Source: Flavobacterium fluvii (GTDB taxonomy: Bacteria; Bacteroidota; Bacteroidia; Flavobacteriales; Flavobacteriaceae). Taken from it: a stretch of DNA of 64,000 bases. Both the position numbers and the translations under genes were made by a program. The DNA lies in contig NZ_FQWB01000001.1 in NCBI RefSeq assembly GCF_900129545.1, positions 62,001 to 126,000 of the forward strand. Direction: 5' to 3'. Below, piece after piece: positions 54,632-64,000 of this stretch (position 1 is the stretch's first letter; each line of letters opens with the position of its first letter). The notes beneath the pieces were generated by a model. The model did no database searches. It worked only from the letters and a program-made list of their open reading frames with translations, and had not been told where the DNA came from.

Positions 54632-55786
54632 TTATTTCATAGCTATTTTAGCAATAGCGGCAGTATCCTTGGCTTTTGTAGAATCAGTTTCCACTCCTCC
54701 TTCAACTGGTTTAGGTGCATTGGCGGCTTTAACTTCTTGAACCAATGTAGGTTTCTCGCTTAACCATTTTTTATAGTCTTCCGGCGTATCAACCACCACT
54801 TTCATTTGCATGTTATAATGAGAAGCTCCACAAATCTTATTACAAAGCAACAAATAATCAAAAGTGTAAGGATCTAAAGCAGGCTCTCCTTTTGCAACTA
54901 ATTCTGCACTTTTCTTGGTACGAATAGCATTGATGTTAGCTACTTTTTCAACCATGTAAGGCAATTGTCTGTATTCGTCTGAAGTATAAATCGGTTCGAA
55001 AGCGAATTCGGTAACCATACCCGGAACACAGTTCATTTGTGCCCTGAAATGAGGAAAATAAGCCGAATGCAAAACATCTTGTGAACGGAATTTGAAATGA
55101 ACTTTTTTCCCTTTAGGAATATGCAATTCACTTACCACAATATCATCTTGGGCATTTGGATCTGACATATCAACTCCAAGTGTGTTCACACCATCAATAA
55201 GTCTAACATTTGCTTTTCCAAGAACATTGTCAGGTCCAGCATATCTTGCAGTCCATTTGAACTGTTGTGCATATACTTCCACAACGATAGTTTCTTCATC
55301 CTCGTCAACAAACATAATATTTGTCCAAGCGTACAATCCGAAAAGAATCAAAACCGCCAAAACAACAGCTGGAATTCCACTCCAAATTACTTCTAATTTA
55401 GTGCTATCCGAGAAAAATAATGCTTTCTGACCTTGTTTTCCTCTGTATTTAAAAGCAAAATAGTGCAACAATACTTGAGTAATGGCTTGGACAATAAAAA
55501 TTAGAACCCAAGTAACATTCATTAAATTATCAATATCGTCCCCATGTGCAGATGCAGGTGTATGCAATACCAAAGAACTCCATTTTATCAATCCGTAAAT
55601 TGTAAAAATGTAAATGAATGCCAAGAAACCGAACATCAAATAACCCTGCGTGTTATTGTCGCCATCATTCGCTATTTGTGAATCATCGGCTTCACCACCT
55701 ACCTGAGTTAAATCGAATATCTTAGTCAATTGCCATAATGCAATAGCCAACAGAACTAAAACTATAATTACCAACAAACTTGTCAT
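54632..55786 (-). CDS. ctaC: Cytochrome c oxidase subunit II
   Basis: This 384-residue protein has membrane helices near the N-terminus, including an extra leading segment. The periplasmic cupredoxin domain has CuA ligands in LHSAYFPHFRAQMNCVPGM and LLCNKICGASHYNMQM. It accepts electrons from cytochrome c and passes them to subunit I. A tail rich in Lys, Ala and Glu extends about 35 residues past the CuA domain. It is 30 bp upstream of ctaD. Confidence 0.96.
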   Translation of the reverse strand: MTSLLVIIVLVLLAIALWQLTKIFDLTQVGGEADDSQIANDGDNNTQGYLMFGFLAFIYIFTIYGLIKWSSLVLHTPASAHGDDIDNLMNVTWVLIFIVQAITQVLLHYFAFKYRGKQGQKALFFSDSTKLEVIWSGIPAVVLAVLILFGLYAWTNIMFVDEDEETIVVEVYAQQFKWTARYAGPDNVLGKANVRLIDGVNTLGVDMSDPNAQDDIVVSELHIPKGKKVHFKFRSQDVLHSAYFPHFRAQMNCVPGMVTEFAFEPIYTSDEYRQLPYMVEKVANINAIRTKKSAELVAKGEPALDPYTFDYLLLCNKICGASHYNMQMKVVVDTPEDYKKWLSEKPTLVQEVKAANAPKPVEGGVETDSTKAKDTAAIAKIAMK

Positions 55787-55803
55787 CTAATTGTTTTTAA
55801 ATA

Positions 55804-57297
55804 TTAATAATGAAAATGTTTACTTTCTTCAATAAACGGATTTCTCTTCGCCAATAATGGAGCTTTTGTCAATGCCGTGAAAACAACATATATAAATAAT
55901 CCCAAGAAGAAAAGAACGGACGCAATTTCTGATACTCCAATAAACCATTGGTCTCCTACAGTTCCAGGCATAATCATGTTAAAGAAATCAACATAATGCC
56001 CTAACAAAATTACTGTACCTGCCATAACCAATACCCAACTGATTCTTTTGAAATCTGTATTGATTAAAATCAAGATTGGGAAAACAAAATTCATGACTAC
56101 AGCTCCAAAAAATGGAAGATTGTAATCTTGGATTCTTGTAACAAAATAAGTAACCTCTTCTGGAATATTGGCGTACCAAATCAACATGAATTGAGAGAAC
56201 CATAAGTATGTCCAAAAAACGCTGAATCCGAACATAAATTTCGCTAAATCGTGGATATGACTTGTGTTTACATATTCTAAATATCCTTTAGATTTCAAAT
56301 AAAGAGAAACCAAACATATAATTGTAACACCGCTTACCAAGAAACTGGCAAATACATACCATCCAAACAAAGTACTAAACCAGTGTGGATCGATTGACAT
56401 AATCCAGTCCCAAGACATAATAGATTCAGTTACGATAAAGAATACCAAGAAACCCGCAGAAATTTTGAAGTTCTTTTTGTAGAAACTATCATCATGTGCT
56501 TCATCTTGTGCCAAACAATTTTTCCTGGAATAATATCTGTAAAGATTCCATCCAATCAAGAAAACTGCAGCTCTAATAATCCAGAAAGGAAAATTCAAGT
56601 AACCCGTTTTCCCGGCGATAATTTCGTCATAATTTGCACTATTTGGATCCGTGACACCTTCACCCAACCATACGAATAAATGATTGAAATGCAAACCACA
56701 AAGAACCAATATCACAAAGAAAATAACAGAACCAACAGGTAAATAAGCCGTGATTCCTTGCATAACTCTAAACAATACTGGAGACCAACCTGATTGTGCC
56801 ACTTGTTGAATGGCATAAAAAGCCAAAACACCAAGAGAAACCAACATAAAGAAGATACAAGCAACATACAATGCAGCCCATGGTTTGTTTTGTAATTGAT
56901 TTAGAACGTGTTTTAAATGCTTTTCATGCTCGGCATGAGCATCTACTTTGTGCTCGCCTGACTCAGCAACGTGCGCTTCGGTTGAAGCGTGAGCCGGTTC
57001 AGAAGCAACGGGAGCTTGAATTGAATCATGCGCTTCTGTTGCAGTATCAGCTACTTTGTTTGCTACTGGAACTTCAGTAGCTTCATGTGCAACTTCTGTT
57101 GCAACATGACTTTCTTCAGTTGCTACATGCGCTTCGGCAGAAGCTTCATGGTGACTTCCGTGAGCATCAGCTGCTAGAATTGCCTCAACTGCTTGAATAT
57201 CTTTGGGTGCAGATAAAAAACCATATCCAATTCCTAAAAGACCTACAGCCATTAAGATGAAAGAAAATGTTTTTAATTTACTTGAAAATGTATACAT
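55804..57297 (-). CDS. actF: Alternative Complex III subunit F, with a His/Ala/Glu-rich repeat insertion
   Basis: This 497-residue quinol:cytochrome c oxidoreductase membrane subunit has about ten helices and is related to ActC/NrfD-type subunits. After the first helix, residues 43-130 form a low-complexity stretch with repeated HVATE, HEATE and AHAS-like units. The fold resumes with NKPWAALYVACIFFMLVSLGVL. It is placed between actE and ctaC in the standard order, and it contributes to the membrane core of the complex. Confidence 0.9.
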   Translation of the reverse strand: MYTFSSKLKTFSFILMAVGLLGIGYGFLSAPKDIQAVEAILAADAHGSHHEASAEAHVATEESHVATEVAHEATEVPVANKVADTATEAHDSIQAPVASEPAHASTEAHVAESGEHKVDAHAEHEKHLKHVLNQLQNKPWAALYVACIFFMLVSLGVLAFYAIQQVAQSGWSPVLFRVMQGITAYLPVGSVIFFVILVLCGLHFNHLFVWLGEGVTDPNSANYDEIIAGKTGYLNFPFWIIRAAVFLIGWNLYRYYSRKNCLAQDEAHDDSFYKKNFKISAGFLVFFIVTESIMSWDWIMSIDPHWFSTLFGWYVFASFLVSGVTIICLVSLYLKSKGYLEYVNTSHIHDLAKFMFGFSVFWTYLWFSQFMLIWYANIPEEVTYFVTRIQDYNLPFFGAVVMNFVFPILILINTDFKRISWVLVMAGTVILLGHYVDFFNMIMPGTVGDQWFIGVSEIASVLFFLGLFIYVVFTALTKAPLLAKRNPFIEESKHFHY

Positions 57298-57324
57298 ATC
57301 TATTACGATGATTTTGTTCTACAA

Positions 57325-57876
57325 TTATAATTTGCTTTTTAGATCCATAACATAAGATGCCACTAACCAACGCTCATGTTTGCTCAATTGATTGGCGTGT
57401 GATCCCATCATGTTAAGACCATAAGTTTCAACATGGAAAATACTTCCTTCATTGATCACTCTCTCTTTGTAATTAGGTACTCCCAAGAACTTTCCTTGTT
57501 TAACTAATTTCCCTTGACCATCACCCGTATCACCGTGACAAATGGCACAGTATATTTCAAAAAGACCTTTTGCTTTTTCCATGTCTTTTTCAGACAATGG
57601 ACCAAGAGGTGATTGCAAATTTGCGGCTTTGACGGCAATCAATGCCTCTGGAGTATTAGGATATTCATAAACTTCAAAACCTCTGTTTATGGTTCCTTCA
57701 ACAGGAAGTTGCCCTTCTTTACCATCTTTAAAAGCATCCGATTGAGAGTAAGTGTTATAACTTACCGGCTCATACATATTAGGCATGTATTGATAATTTG
57801 GTTCCGCATTATTGTGGCAAGACGAAACTAAAATAGTAATACCAACTAAAAGTGTTATTTTATATACGCTTTTCAT
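57325..57876 (-). CDS. actE: Alternative Complex III subunit E (mono-heme cytochrome c)
   Basis: This 183-residue protein has a signal sequence with a lipobox-like VSSCHNN, then MPNMYEPVSYN, and one heme c site CAICHGDTGDGQG. Axial Met candidates follow in GLNMMGSHANQLS. It is a lipid-anchored periplasmic cytochrome that passes electrons from the complex towards the oxidase. Confidence 0.93.
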   Translation of the reverse strand: MKSVYKITLLVGITILVSSCHNNAEPNYQYMPNMYEPVSYNTYSQSDAFKDGKEGQLPVEGTINRGFEVYEYPNTPEALIAVKAANLQSPLGPLSEKDMEKAKGLFEIYCAICHGDTGDGQGKLVKQGKFLGVPNYKERVINEGSIFHVETYGLNMMGSHANQLSKHERWLVASYVMDLKSKL

Positions 57877-57884
57877 ATCTACTA

Positions 57885-58409
57885 TTAATGCTTTTCAATT
57901 ACTTTAACTTCTACTGCTCCTGTATTTTCGAAAAAAGAAACAAGCTCTTTTTCATTATCGTTTACTGCAATTTCCATCAAGAAATGGTCATCAGTAGTAC
58001 GTACATCTGGATTTTCTGCTTCTTTGAAAGGCCACAATCTACTTCTCATATAGAAAGTGATAACCATTAAGTGAGCTGCAAAAAATACGGTTTCTTCAAA
58101 CATAATTGGCACGAAAGAAGGCATGTTTTCTATATAACTAAAACTTGGTTTACCTCCAATATCTTGAGGCCAATCCTGAATCATTATATAATTCATCATC
58201 CAAGTTCCAAAAGACAAACCACACAAACCATATATGAAAGAGCAAATTGCTATTCTGGTTGGTGCAAGTCCCATTGCTTTATCCAATCCGTGAACCGGAA
58301 ATGGAGTAAAAACTTCTTCAATATGATGGTGGGCTGCGCGTGTTTTTTTAACGGCATCCATCAATATATCATCGTCATTATAAATGGCGTGTATTACTTT
58401 ATTACTCAT
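57885..58409 (-). CDS. actD: Alternative Complex III subunit D (DUF3341)
   Basis: This 174-residue DUF3341 protein has a short cytoplasmic N-terminal domain (VIHAIYNDDDILMDAVK, FTPFPVHGLDKAMG), two membrane helices and a C-terminal tail. It overlaps actC by 8 bp. In solved Act complexes this subunit anchors the periphery of the membrane part. Confidence 0.93.
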   Translation of the reverse strand: MSNKVIHAIYNDDDILMDAVKKTRAAHHHIEEVFTPFPVHGLDKAMGLAPTRIAICSFIYGLCGLSFGTWMMNYIMIQDWPQDIGGKPSFSYIENMPSFVPIMFEETVFFAAHLMVITFYMRSRLWPFKEAENPDVRTTDDHFLMEIAVNDNEKELVSFFENTGAVEVKVIEKH

Positions 58410-59805
58410 GGTGTGAATCTTTATTTGCTGCTCTTTCTCTAATGTAATTATCTCCTGTTCCTTTCAATATTGTTTTTACCTCGGCTTGGGCTATCACGGG
58501 GAATGTTCTAGCATACAACAAGAATAACACAAAGAAGAAACCTATTGTTCCAATGAATATTCCAATATCAACAAATGTTGGCGAGAACATGGTCCATGAT
58601 GAAGGAAGGTAATCTCTGTGTAACGAAGTTACGATAATTACAAACCTTTCGAACCACATTCCAATGTTTACAACAATGGAGATAATAAAAGAGAACATGA
58701 TACTTGTTCTTAATTTTTTGAACCACATAAACTGTGGTGAAAACACGTTGCAAGTCATCATTGACCAATATGCCCACCAGTAAGGTCCAGTAGCTCTGTT
58801 CAAGAATGCATATTGTTCGTATTCAACTCCAGAATACCAAGCAACGAAAAGTTCCGTGATATAAGCAACACCAACGATAGAACCCGTAATCATGATGATG
58901 ATGTTCATCAATTCGATATGTTGAATAGTAATGTAAGCTTCTAGATTAGATACTTTTCTCATAATGATAAGCAAGGTATTTACCATTGCAAATCCTGAGA
59001 AAACCGCTCCAGCAACGAAGTATGGAGGGAAGATTGTAGTATGCCATCCCGGAATAACAGAAGTTGCAAAGTCCATGGATACAATGGTGTGTACAGAAAG
59101 TACAAGTGGCGTTGCCAAACCTGCAAGAACCAAGGAAACTTCCTCAAAACGTTGCCAGTCTTTTGCTCTACCGCTCCAACCAAAACTCAAAATTGAATAT
59201 ATTCTTTTGTTAAAAGGAGTTATTGCCCTGTCTCTAAGCATTGCGAAATCAGGCAACAAACCTGTCCACCAGAAAACCAATGATACAGAAAGATACGTCG
59301 AGATCGCAAATACGTCCCAAAGCAATGGCGAGTTAAAGTTCACCCAAAGTGAACCAAATTGATTTGGAATTGGAACAACCCAATAGGCCAACCATGGACG
59401 ACCCATGTGGATAATTGGAAACAAACCTGCTTGAATAACGGAGAAGATTGTCATAGCTTCCGCAGAACGGTTAATGGCCATTCTCCAACGTTGACGGAAC
59501 AATAAAAGTACCGCTGAAATCAATGTTCCCGCGTGACCAATACCAACCCACCAAACGAAGTTAGTAATATCCCAAGCCCAACCTACTGTTTTGTTTAATC
59601 CCCATGTTCCAATACCGGTAGAAATAGTGTAAATGATACAGCCCATTCCCCAAAGGAAGGCTATTAATGAGATTGAAAACACAATCCACCATTGCTTGTT
59701 GGCTTTACCTTCGACAGGTGCAGCAACATCCACTGTTACATCGTGATAAGATTTATCACCTATGATTAAAGGTTTTCTAATGGGTGCGTCGTATATATGA
59801 GACAT
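58402..59805 (-). CDS. actC: Alternative Complex III subunit C (NrfD/PsrC-like)
   Basis: This 467-residue protein has about ten membrane helices, with typical segments WAWDITNFVWWVGIGHAGT and PRPWLAYW-like GRPWLAYWVVPIPNQ. It is the quinol-binding integral subunit related to NrfD/polysulfide reductase C. Its start is 29 bp after the actB stop and its end overlaps actD. Confidence 0.96.
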   Translation of the reverse strand: MSHIYDAPIRKPLIIGDKSYHDVTVDVAAPVEGKANKQWWIVFSISLIAFLWGMGCIIYTISTGIGTWGLNKTVGWAWDITNFVWWVGIGHAGTLISAVLLLFRQRWRMAINRSAEAMTIFSVIQAGLFPIIHMGRPWLAYWVVPIPNQFGSLWVNFNSPLLWDVFAISTYLSVSLVFWWTGLLPDFAMLRDRAITPFNKRIYSILSFGWSGRAKDWQRFEEVSLVLAGLATPLVLSVHTIVSMDFATSVIPGWHTTIFPPYFVAGAVFSGFAMVNTLLIIMRKVSNLEAYITIQHIELMNIIIMITGSIVGVAYITELFVAWYSGVEYEQYAFLNRATGPYWWAYWSMMTCNVFSPQFMWFKKLRTSIMFSFIISIVVNIGMWFERFVIIVTSLHRDYLPSSWTMFSPTFVDIGIFIGTIGFFFVLFLLYARTFPVIAQAEVKTILKGTGDNYIRERAANKDSHHE

Positions 59806-59833
59806 AATCCTTTAAATTGATTTTTAATTTATC

Positions 59834-62800
59834 TTAAGTATTTCTAACTTTAACGTGGTAAAAAACATTTGGTTTTGTACCAACGTGCTCTAGCAAGTGA
59901 TACATTCTATCTTCTTCTACCAATTTGGCAACTTTACTTTCTTTATCATTAACGTCTCCAAAAACCATTGCACCAGTAGTACAAGCACTAGAACAAGCTG
60001 TTTGGAATTCACCGTCAACAATAACTCTTCCTTCGTTTTTGGCTGCCAAAATTGTTGCTTGTGTTTTTTGAATACACATAGAACATTTTTCCATAACCCC
60101 ACGAGAACGTACACTTACATCTGGATTCAACACCATGCGACCTAAATCATCATTCATGTGGAAATCAAATTCACTGTTTTTGCTGTATAGGAACCAGTTG
60201 AAACGACGTACTTTATAAGGACAGTTGTTAGCACAGTAACGAGTACCTACACATCTGTTGTAGGCCATGTTATTTTGACCTTGACGGCTGTGTGAAGTTG
60301 CAGCAACCGGACAAACTGTCTCACAAGGTGCATGATTACAATGTTGACACATTACAGGTTGGAAAGCGACTTGTGGATTATCTGACGCATGTTCCATTTC
60401 ATTAAATGTAGAAAGTGAACTAGACAAACCTGCAATATTTTCTTTTCTTTCGTTATCTCCCGCAAAAGTTTCCTCAGAAGAATAATATCTGTCGATACGC
60501 AACCAGTGCATATCGCGACTTCTTCTTACTTCTGATTTACCTACAACAGGAACGTTGTTTTCGGCGTGGCAAGCGATAACACAAGAACCACAACCAGTAC
60601 AAGCATTCAAATCGATAGAAAGATTAAAATGATGTCCAACAGAACGATCAAATGACGCCCATAAATCAACAGAAGTTGCTTTTACTTCTTCGTGATCCAA
60701 TGAAACCATTGGTTGCGGATTCCAATGTTCAGCATCTTTGGTATTGAATATCTCTAAAGTAGTTTCTTTAATGATATCCCCTCTTCCCATCAATGTTTTT
60801 TGACCTTGAACACAAGCAAATTCATGTTCTCCAGATGCTTTTACCAATGATACTGATTGTACATTGTTAAAGTCTTTATATAATGAGTAAGCATTGACAC
60901 CTACTTGCATTTCTTCTTTTAAAGCCGCTTTTTTACCATAACCAAAAGCCAAACCTACTGTACCAACAGCTTGTCCTGGCTGAACAATTACCGGCACATT
61001 TTCCAATTTAACCCCATCGGCAGTAGTAATAGTGGCATAACTTCCGTTCAAACCACCGTTGGCAACGATTTCATTCGACAATTCCAATTTCTTGGCATCG
61101 GCTCCAGAAACAGTAACATAGTTATCCCAAGAAACTCTCGTGATTGGATCTGGAAACTCTTGCAACCAAGGGTTGTTTGCTTGTTGGCCATCACCCAAAC
61201 CAGTTTTAGTATATAAAACCAATTCAAAACCTTGAGCCGCTTTTGAACTTGACAAAGCACTTGCAGCAGCATTATAATCAGCTGAACCAGCTGAAGCCGC
61301 AGATATAGTTCCAACAAAAATTCCGTCATGTAATACTTTATTCCAAGTAGAACCTGCAATTATTGATGTTGAACTTACTTTTAAATAATCATAGAAAGTA
61401 CCAGGAATTCCATTTAAAGACAACAAAGCGTCTTGAAATTGTCTAGTATTGAACACAGGACGAATGGTAGGCTGAGTCAAACCATAAGTTCCTTTTGTAA
61501 TGCTTACATCTCCCCAAGATTCTAGGTAATGAGGCGCTGCAGCAGCAATAGTAGTTATCGAAGCAGTCTCATCTTCTTTCAAAGAGAACGAAGCCGAAAG
61601 ACTTACTTTTTTCAATCCTTCAACAAAATCTTTTGAATTTGGTAAAGAATAAACAGGATTCACGCCACTCATAATCAAAGTATGAACGCTTCCAGCTTTC
61701 ATGTCCTTAACTAATTGAGCTACTTTAGCATCAGAACCTTTTCTGATTTGTCTGGTTCCAACAGTTGAAAAAGACTCACTCGCCAATTTTTGGTTAATAG
61801 CCAAAACCAACAACTGTGCATTCACGTCTTGAATTCCAGAAACCAAAACTCCTTTGCTTCCAGCAGCTCTTAACTGTTGGGCAGCTTTGACAACTTCAGC
61901 TTTTAATTTTGAATCTAAAGTTACTGGAATCGAAGCTCCAACAACTGTATTATATATAAGTACCAATGCTTGCTTTTGATTTGCAGTTGACATCGCAACA
62001 CGCTTGTCGGCAGCAGCACCAGACAAAGTCATATTCGCTTCCAATTGGAAATGACGAGAGATTTTTTTGCTCCCTTGTGATCCTTGAGGAATTCTTCCTT
62101 TAGCATAACCTGAATCGTAGCTACCACCTTGCCAATCTCCAAGGAAATCTGCACCAACAGAAACAATTAGGGATGCTTTTGAAAAGTCGTAATCAACCAA
62201 AGCTCTTTCACCGTACACAGCTTCGAATGCATCCAAAGCTTCTGATTCAGAAACCGCATCGTAGATAACGTGTTTTGCATTTGGATTTTTTCCAATAAAC
62301 TCAGCTATCAACTTTTCAGTCGATGGACTTGCCAATGTATTGGTCAAAAGAACAACTTGCCCTCCTTTAGCTTTGGCTTCAGCCAAACTTGATTTAATTT
62401 TTGAATCAACATCAACCCAAGAAGCAGGCTTACCAGCAATTTTTGGCTCTTTCAAACGCATACTGTCATACAATGACAATATAGACGCATGGATTCTGGC
62501 ATTGGCCGAAAACTTGGCTCCTTCAATGGTGTTGTTGTCTATTTTAATAGGACGACCTTCACGTGTTTTTACTAAAAGGTTGGCAAAATCAAAACCATCA
62601 AAAACAGAAGTTGCATAATAATCTGCAACTCCAGGAATGATTTGTTCCGGTTGTACTACATAAGGTATCGACATGTGCACAGGACCTTCGCAAGCTGCAA
62701 GCGTAGCTGCCGCAGTACTAAATCCAACGTACTTTAAAAAATCACGACGTGATGTTGATGAAGATGCCAAAGCACCATTGTTTCCTAAAAACTCGTCAGT

Positions 62801-62902
62801 AGGAATTTCTTCAACAAATTCGTTATTTTTAAGCGCCTCAACAATAGAACTATTTCCGTCTAGTTCTTCAACACTTTTCCAGTATTTTTTGTTTGATGAC
62901 AT
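59834..62902 (-). CDS. actB: Alternative Complex III subunit B (TAT-variant translocated molybdopterin-like/Fe-S protein)
   Basis: This 1022-residue protein has an internal twin-arginine signal (SRRDFLKYVGFSTAAATLAAC, R52-R53). A molybdopterin-oxidoreductase-like domain without obvious cofactor ligation (about 75-710) follows. The C-terminal ferredoxin-like part contains CTGCGSCVIACHAENN, CQHCNHAPCETVCP and CANNCPYKVRRFNW plus CSMCIQ. It relays electrons between quinol and the hemes. The fused B1/B2 layout is normal for the family. Confidence 0.96.
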   Translation of the reverse strand: MSSNKKYWKSVEELDGNSSIVEALKNNEFVEEIPTDEFLGNNGALASSSTSRRDFLKYVGFSTAAATLAACEGPVHMSIPYVVQPEQIIPGVADYYATSVFDGFDFANLLVKTREGRPIKIDNNTIEGAKFSANARIHASILSLYDSMRLKEPKIAGKPASWVDVDSKIKSSLAEAKAKGGQVVLLTNTLASPSTEKLIAEFIGKNPNAKHVIYDAVSESEALDAFEAVYGERALVDYDFSKASLIVSVGADFLGDWQGGSYDSGYAKGRIPQGSQGSKKISRHFQLEANMTLSGAAADKRVAMSTANQKQALVLIYNTVVGASIPVTLDSKLKAEVVKAAQQLRAAGSKGVLVSGIQDVNAQLLVLAINQKLASESFSTVGTRQIRKGSDAKVAQLVKDMKAGSVHTLIMSGVNPVYSLPNSKDFVEGLKKVSLSASFSLKEDETASITTIAAAAPHYLESWGDVSITKGTYGLTQPTIRPVFNTRQFQDALLSLNGIPGTFYDYLKVSSTSIIAGSTWNKVLHDGIFVGTISAASAGSADYNAAASALSSSKAAQGFELVLYTKTGLGDGQQANNPWLQEFPDPITRVSWDNYVTVSGADAKKLELSNEIVANGGLNGSYATITTADGVKLENVPVIVQPGQAVGTVGLAFGYGKKAALKEEMQVGVNAYSLYKDFNNVQSVSLVKASGEHEFACVQGQKTLMGRGDIIKETTLEIFNTKDAEHWNPQPMVSLDHEEVKATSVDLWASFDRSVGHHFNLSIDLNACTGCGSCVIACHAENNVPVVGKSEVRRSRDMHWLRIDRYYSSEETFAGDNERKENIAGLSSSLSTFNEMEHASDNPQVAFQPVMCQHCNHAPCETVCPVAATSHSRQGQNNMAYNRCVGTRYCANNCPYKVRRFNWFLYSKNSEFDFHMNDDLGRMVLNPDVSVRSRGVMEKCSMCIQKTQATILAAKNEGRVIVDGEFQTACSSACTTGAMVFGDVNDKESKVAKLVEEDRMYHLLEHVGTKPNVFYHVKVRNT

Positions 62903-62937
62903 ATTCTATATAAATATTAGCTTCTTAATTATTTTTT

Positions 62938-64000
62938 TTAATAGTGGCATTTACCACATTCCAATCCTCCCATTTGCGCTGCAGTCAATTTCTCTACACC
63001 GTATTTTTTGGAAAGTTGTTCGTGAATTTTGGCATAATACTCGTTGCCTTCCATTTTAACTTCCGTTTTTCTATGACAATCCACACACCATTTCATGGTC
63101 AATGGAGCAAATTGTTTTTGAATTTCAAAAGTTTCAACCGGTCCGTGACAAGTTTGACACTCAACTCCTGCAACATTAACGTGTTGTGAGTGATTGAAGT
63201 AAACAAAACTTTGCAAATTATGAATACGAACCCATTTTACTGGTTGCGTTTTTCCTGTATATTTCTGGGCATCTTTGTCCCAACCCACAGCTTTGTACAA
63301 CTTAGCTATTTCTCCATCATAGAAAGCTTTTGAATACTCAGCAGTAGCCGTAGTATCCGAAACTTCAGAAATATTTTTATGACAGTTCATACAAACATTC
63401 AACGAAGGAATACCTGCAGTTTTTCCAACTCTAGCTGCCGAGTGACAGTAGTTACAGTTGATTCCATTGCTTCCGGCGTGAATTCTATGAGAATAATGAA
63501 TTGGCTGAATTGGCGCATATTCTTGGTCATTTCCAACCTGCATCAAGTATCCATAAACAAAATACCCACTGGCCAACAACAAGAATATAGAAGTAACCAA
63601 TACTAAAAATTGATTTTTAACGAATGCTTTCCAAATTGGCAAAGTTGGTTCTTTTGGAGCAACATTGATTCCATTGGCAGCAGCCACTTTTCTCAAAACA
63701 TTGTTCACCAAGAACAACATCACGATTAGTATCGCCATTACCAAAGTCAATGCACCTAGAATAACGTTATTCGAAACTCCTCCTTCATTAGCATCAGCAC
63801 CAGGAACTTTTTCTCCTGCAGCTGGAGCAGTTGCAGCCGCCGCTTTAGGCTCTGAGGTATAAGCAATAATGTTGTCAATGTCAGCTTCCGACAATTGCGG
63901 AAAAGAAGTCATTGGCACCTTGTTGTTTTCTTCAAAAACTTTTACAGCCGCAGCATCACCAGATTTGATTAAATCCCCACTGTTGTGAATCCATTTGTAA
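62938..64000 (-). CDS. actA: Alternative Complex III subunit A (multi-heme cytochrome c; 5' end beyond window)
   Basis: The frame is open to the right edge. The visible 354 residues begin with the tail of a cytochrome c domain (KVPMTSFPQLSEADIDNIIAYTS), an Ala/Pro linker and two membrane helices. A pentaheme region follows with CNYCH, CMNCH, CQTCH, CVDCH and CGKCH, the last at the very C-terminus. This is the pentaheme ActA of the complex with its N-terminal mono-heme domain cut off. The first Met in the window (63918) is internal, not the start. Confidence 0.94.
   Translation of the reverse strand, partial: YKWIHNSGDLIKSGDAAAVKVFEENNKVPMTSFPQLSEADIDNIIAYTSEPKAAAATAPAAGEKVPGADANEGGVSNNVILGALTLVMAILIVMLFLVNNVLRKVAAANGINVAPKEPTLPIWKAFVKNQFLVLVTSIFLLLASGYFVYGYLMQVGNDQEYAPIQPIHYSHRIHAGSNGINCNYCHSAARVGKTAGIPSLNVCMNCHKNISEVSDTTATAEYSKAFYDGEIAKLYKAVGWDKDAQKYTGKTQPVKWVRIHNLQSFVYFNHSQHVNVAGVECQTCHGPVETFEIQKQFAPLTMKWCVDCHRKTEVKMEGNEYYAKIHEQLSKKYGVEKLTAAQMGGLECGKCHY

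Noticed and set aside
1..64000. tRNA genes, rRNA genes or CRISPR arrays
   Set aside because: No intergenic gap contains a cloverleaf with a GGTTCGAATCC-like arm, rRNA-like sequence, or regularly spaced direct repeats.

Overview
The window comes from a low-GC member of the Bacteroidota, almost certainly a Flavobacterium or close relative. The evidence is TAnnTTTG/TTG-type promoters, A-rich start regions in place of Shine-Dalgarno sites, the gliding/type IX secretion genes sprA and remB, a PorP/SprF-like protein, and an Alternative Complex III (act) cluster leading into cytochrome c oxidase genes.

Layout. 1-5.7 kb: a sterol-desaturase-family gene cut by the left edge, a divergent homoserine dehydrogenase, a small decayed ORF, metY behind a candidate Met/Cys leader-peptide attenuator, and the oppositely oriented metK behind a SAM-II-type riboswitch. 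Two methionine-pathway genes are therefore apparently controlled from one 750-bp divergent intergenic region by two different RNA mechanisms. 5.8-15 kb: a DUF4153 membrane protein, a dead IS982-family element, murI, a gamma carbonic anhydrase, porP/sprF-like, an Nfu-type Fe-S scaffold, a DUF255 thioredoxin-domain protein and an MscS channel. 15-19.95 kb: a small accessory island of eight short genes (two LRR-like paralogues, two WG-repeat paralogues and four unrecognised proteins). It is bounded on the right by the intact tsaB 3' end and on the left by a diverged fragment of the same tsaB 3' end.

20-29.5 kb: a six-gene MacAB/TolC-like export operon with two permeases and two adaptor proteins, then a DUF4403 lipoprotein. 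29.5-34.6 kb: cytochrome oxidase assembly and small subunits (CxxC membrane protein, DUF420, SCO, a cysteine-less SCO-like protein, subunit IV, two subunit III proteins, heme O synthase). 34.8-47.6 kb: a compact leftward array, ruvA-sprA-gcvH-vanZ-deoC-remB-GH105, which places the T9SS translocon SprA and the gliding adhesin-transport protein RemB among housekeeping genes. 47.6-52.7 kb: malic enzyme, a CBS protein, queG and ruvB. 52.8-64 kb: actABCDEF-ctaCD, running leftward from beyond the right edge. It encodes the quinol:cytochrome c oxidoreductase and the core oxidase subunits.

Most of the window is ordinary flavobacterial chromosome. The parts most worth following up are the metY attenuator (a leader peptide with eight internal Met/Cys codons whose last codons lie in a perfectly placed antiterminator arm) and the tsaB-bounded island of immunity-like paralogues. 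Several altered proteins also stand out: a homoserine dehydrogenase with a lost substrate motif, an SCO protein without copper ligands, a subunit III with a large insertion, and ActF with a His/Glu/Ala repeat. No tRNA, rRNA or CRISPR array was seen.
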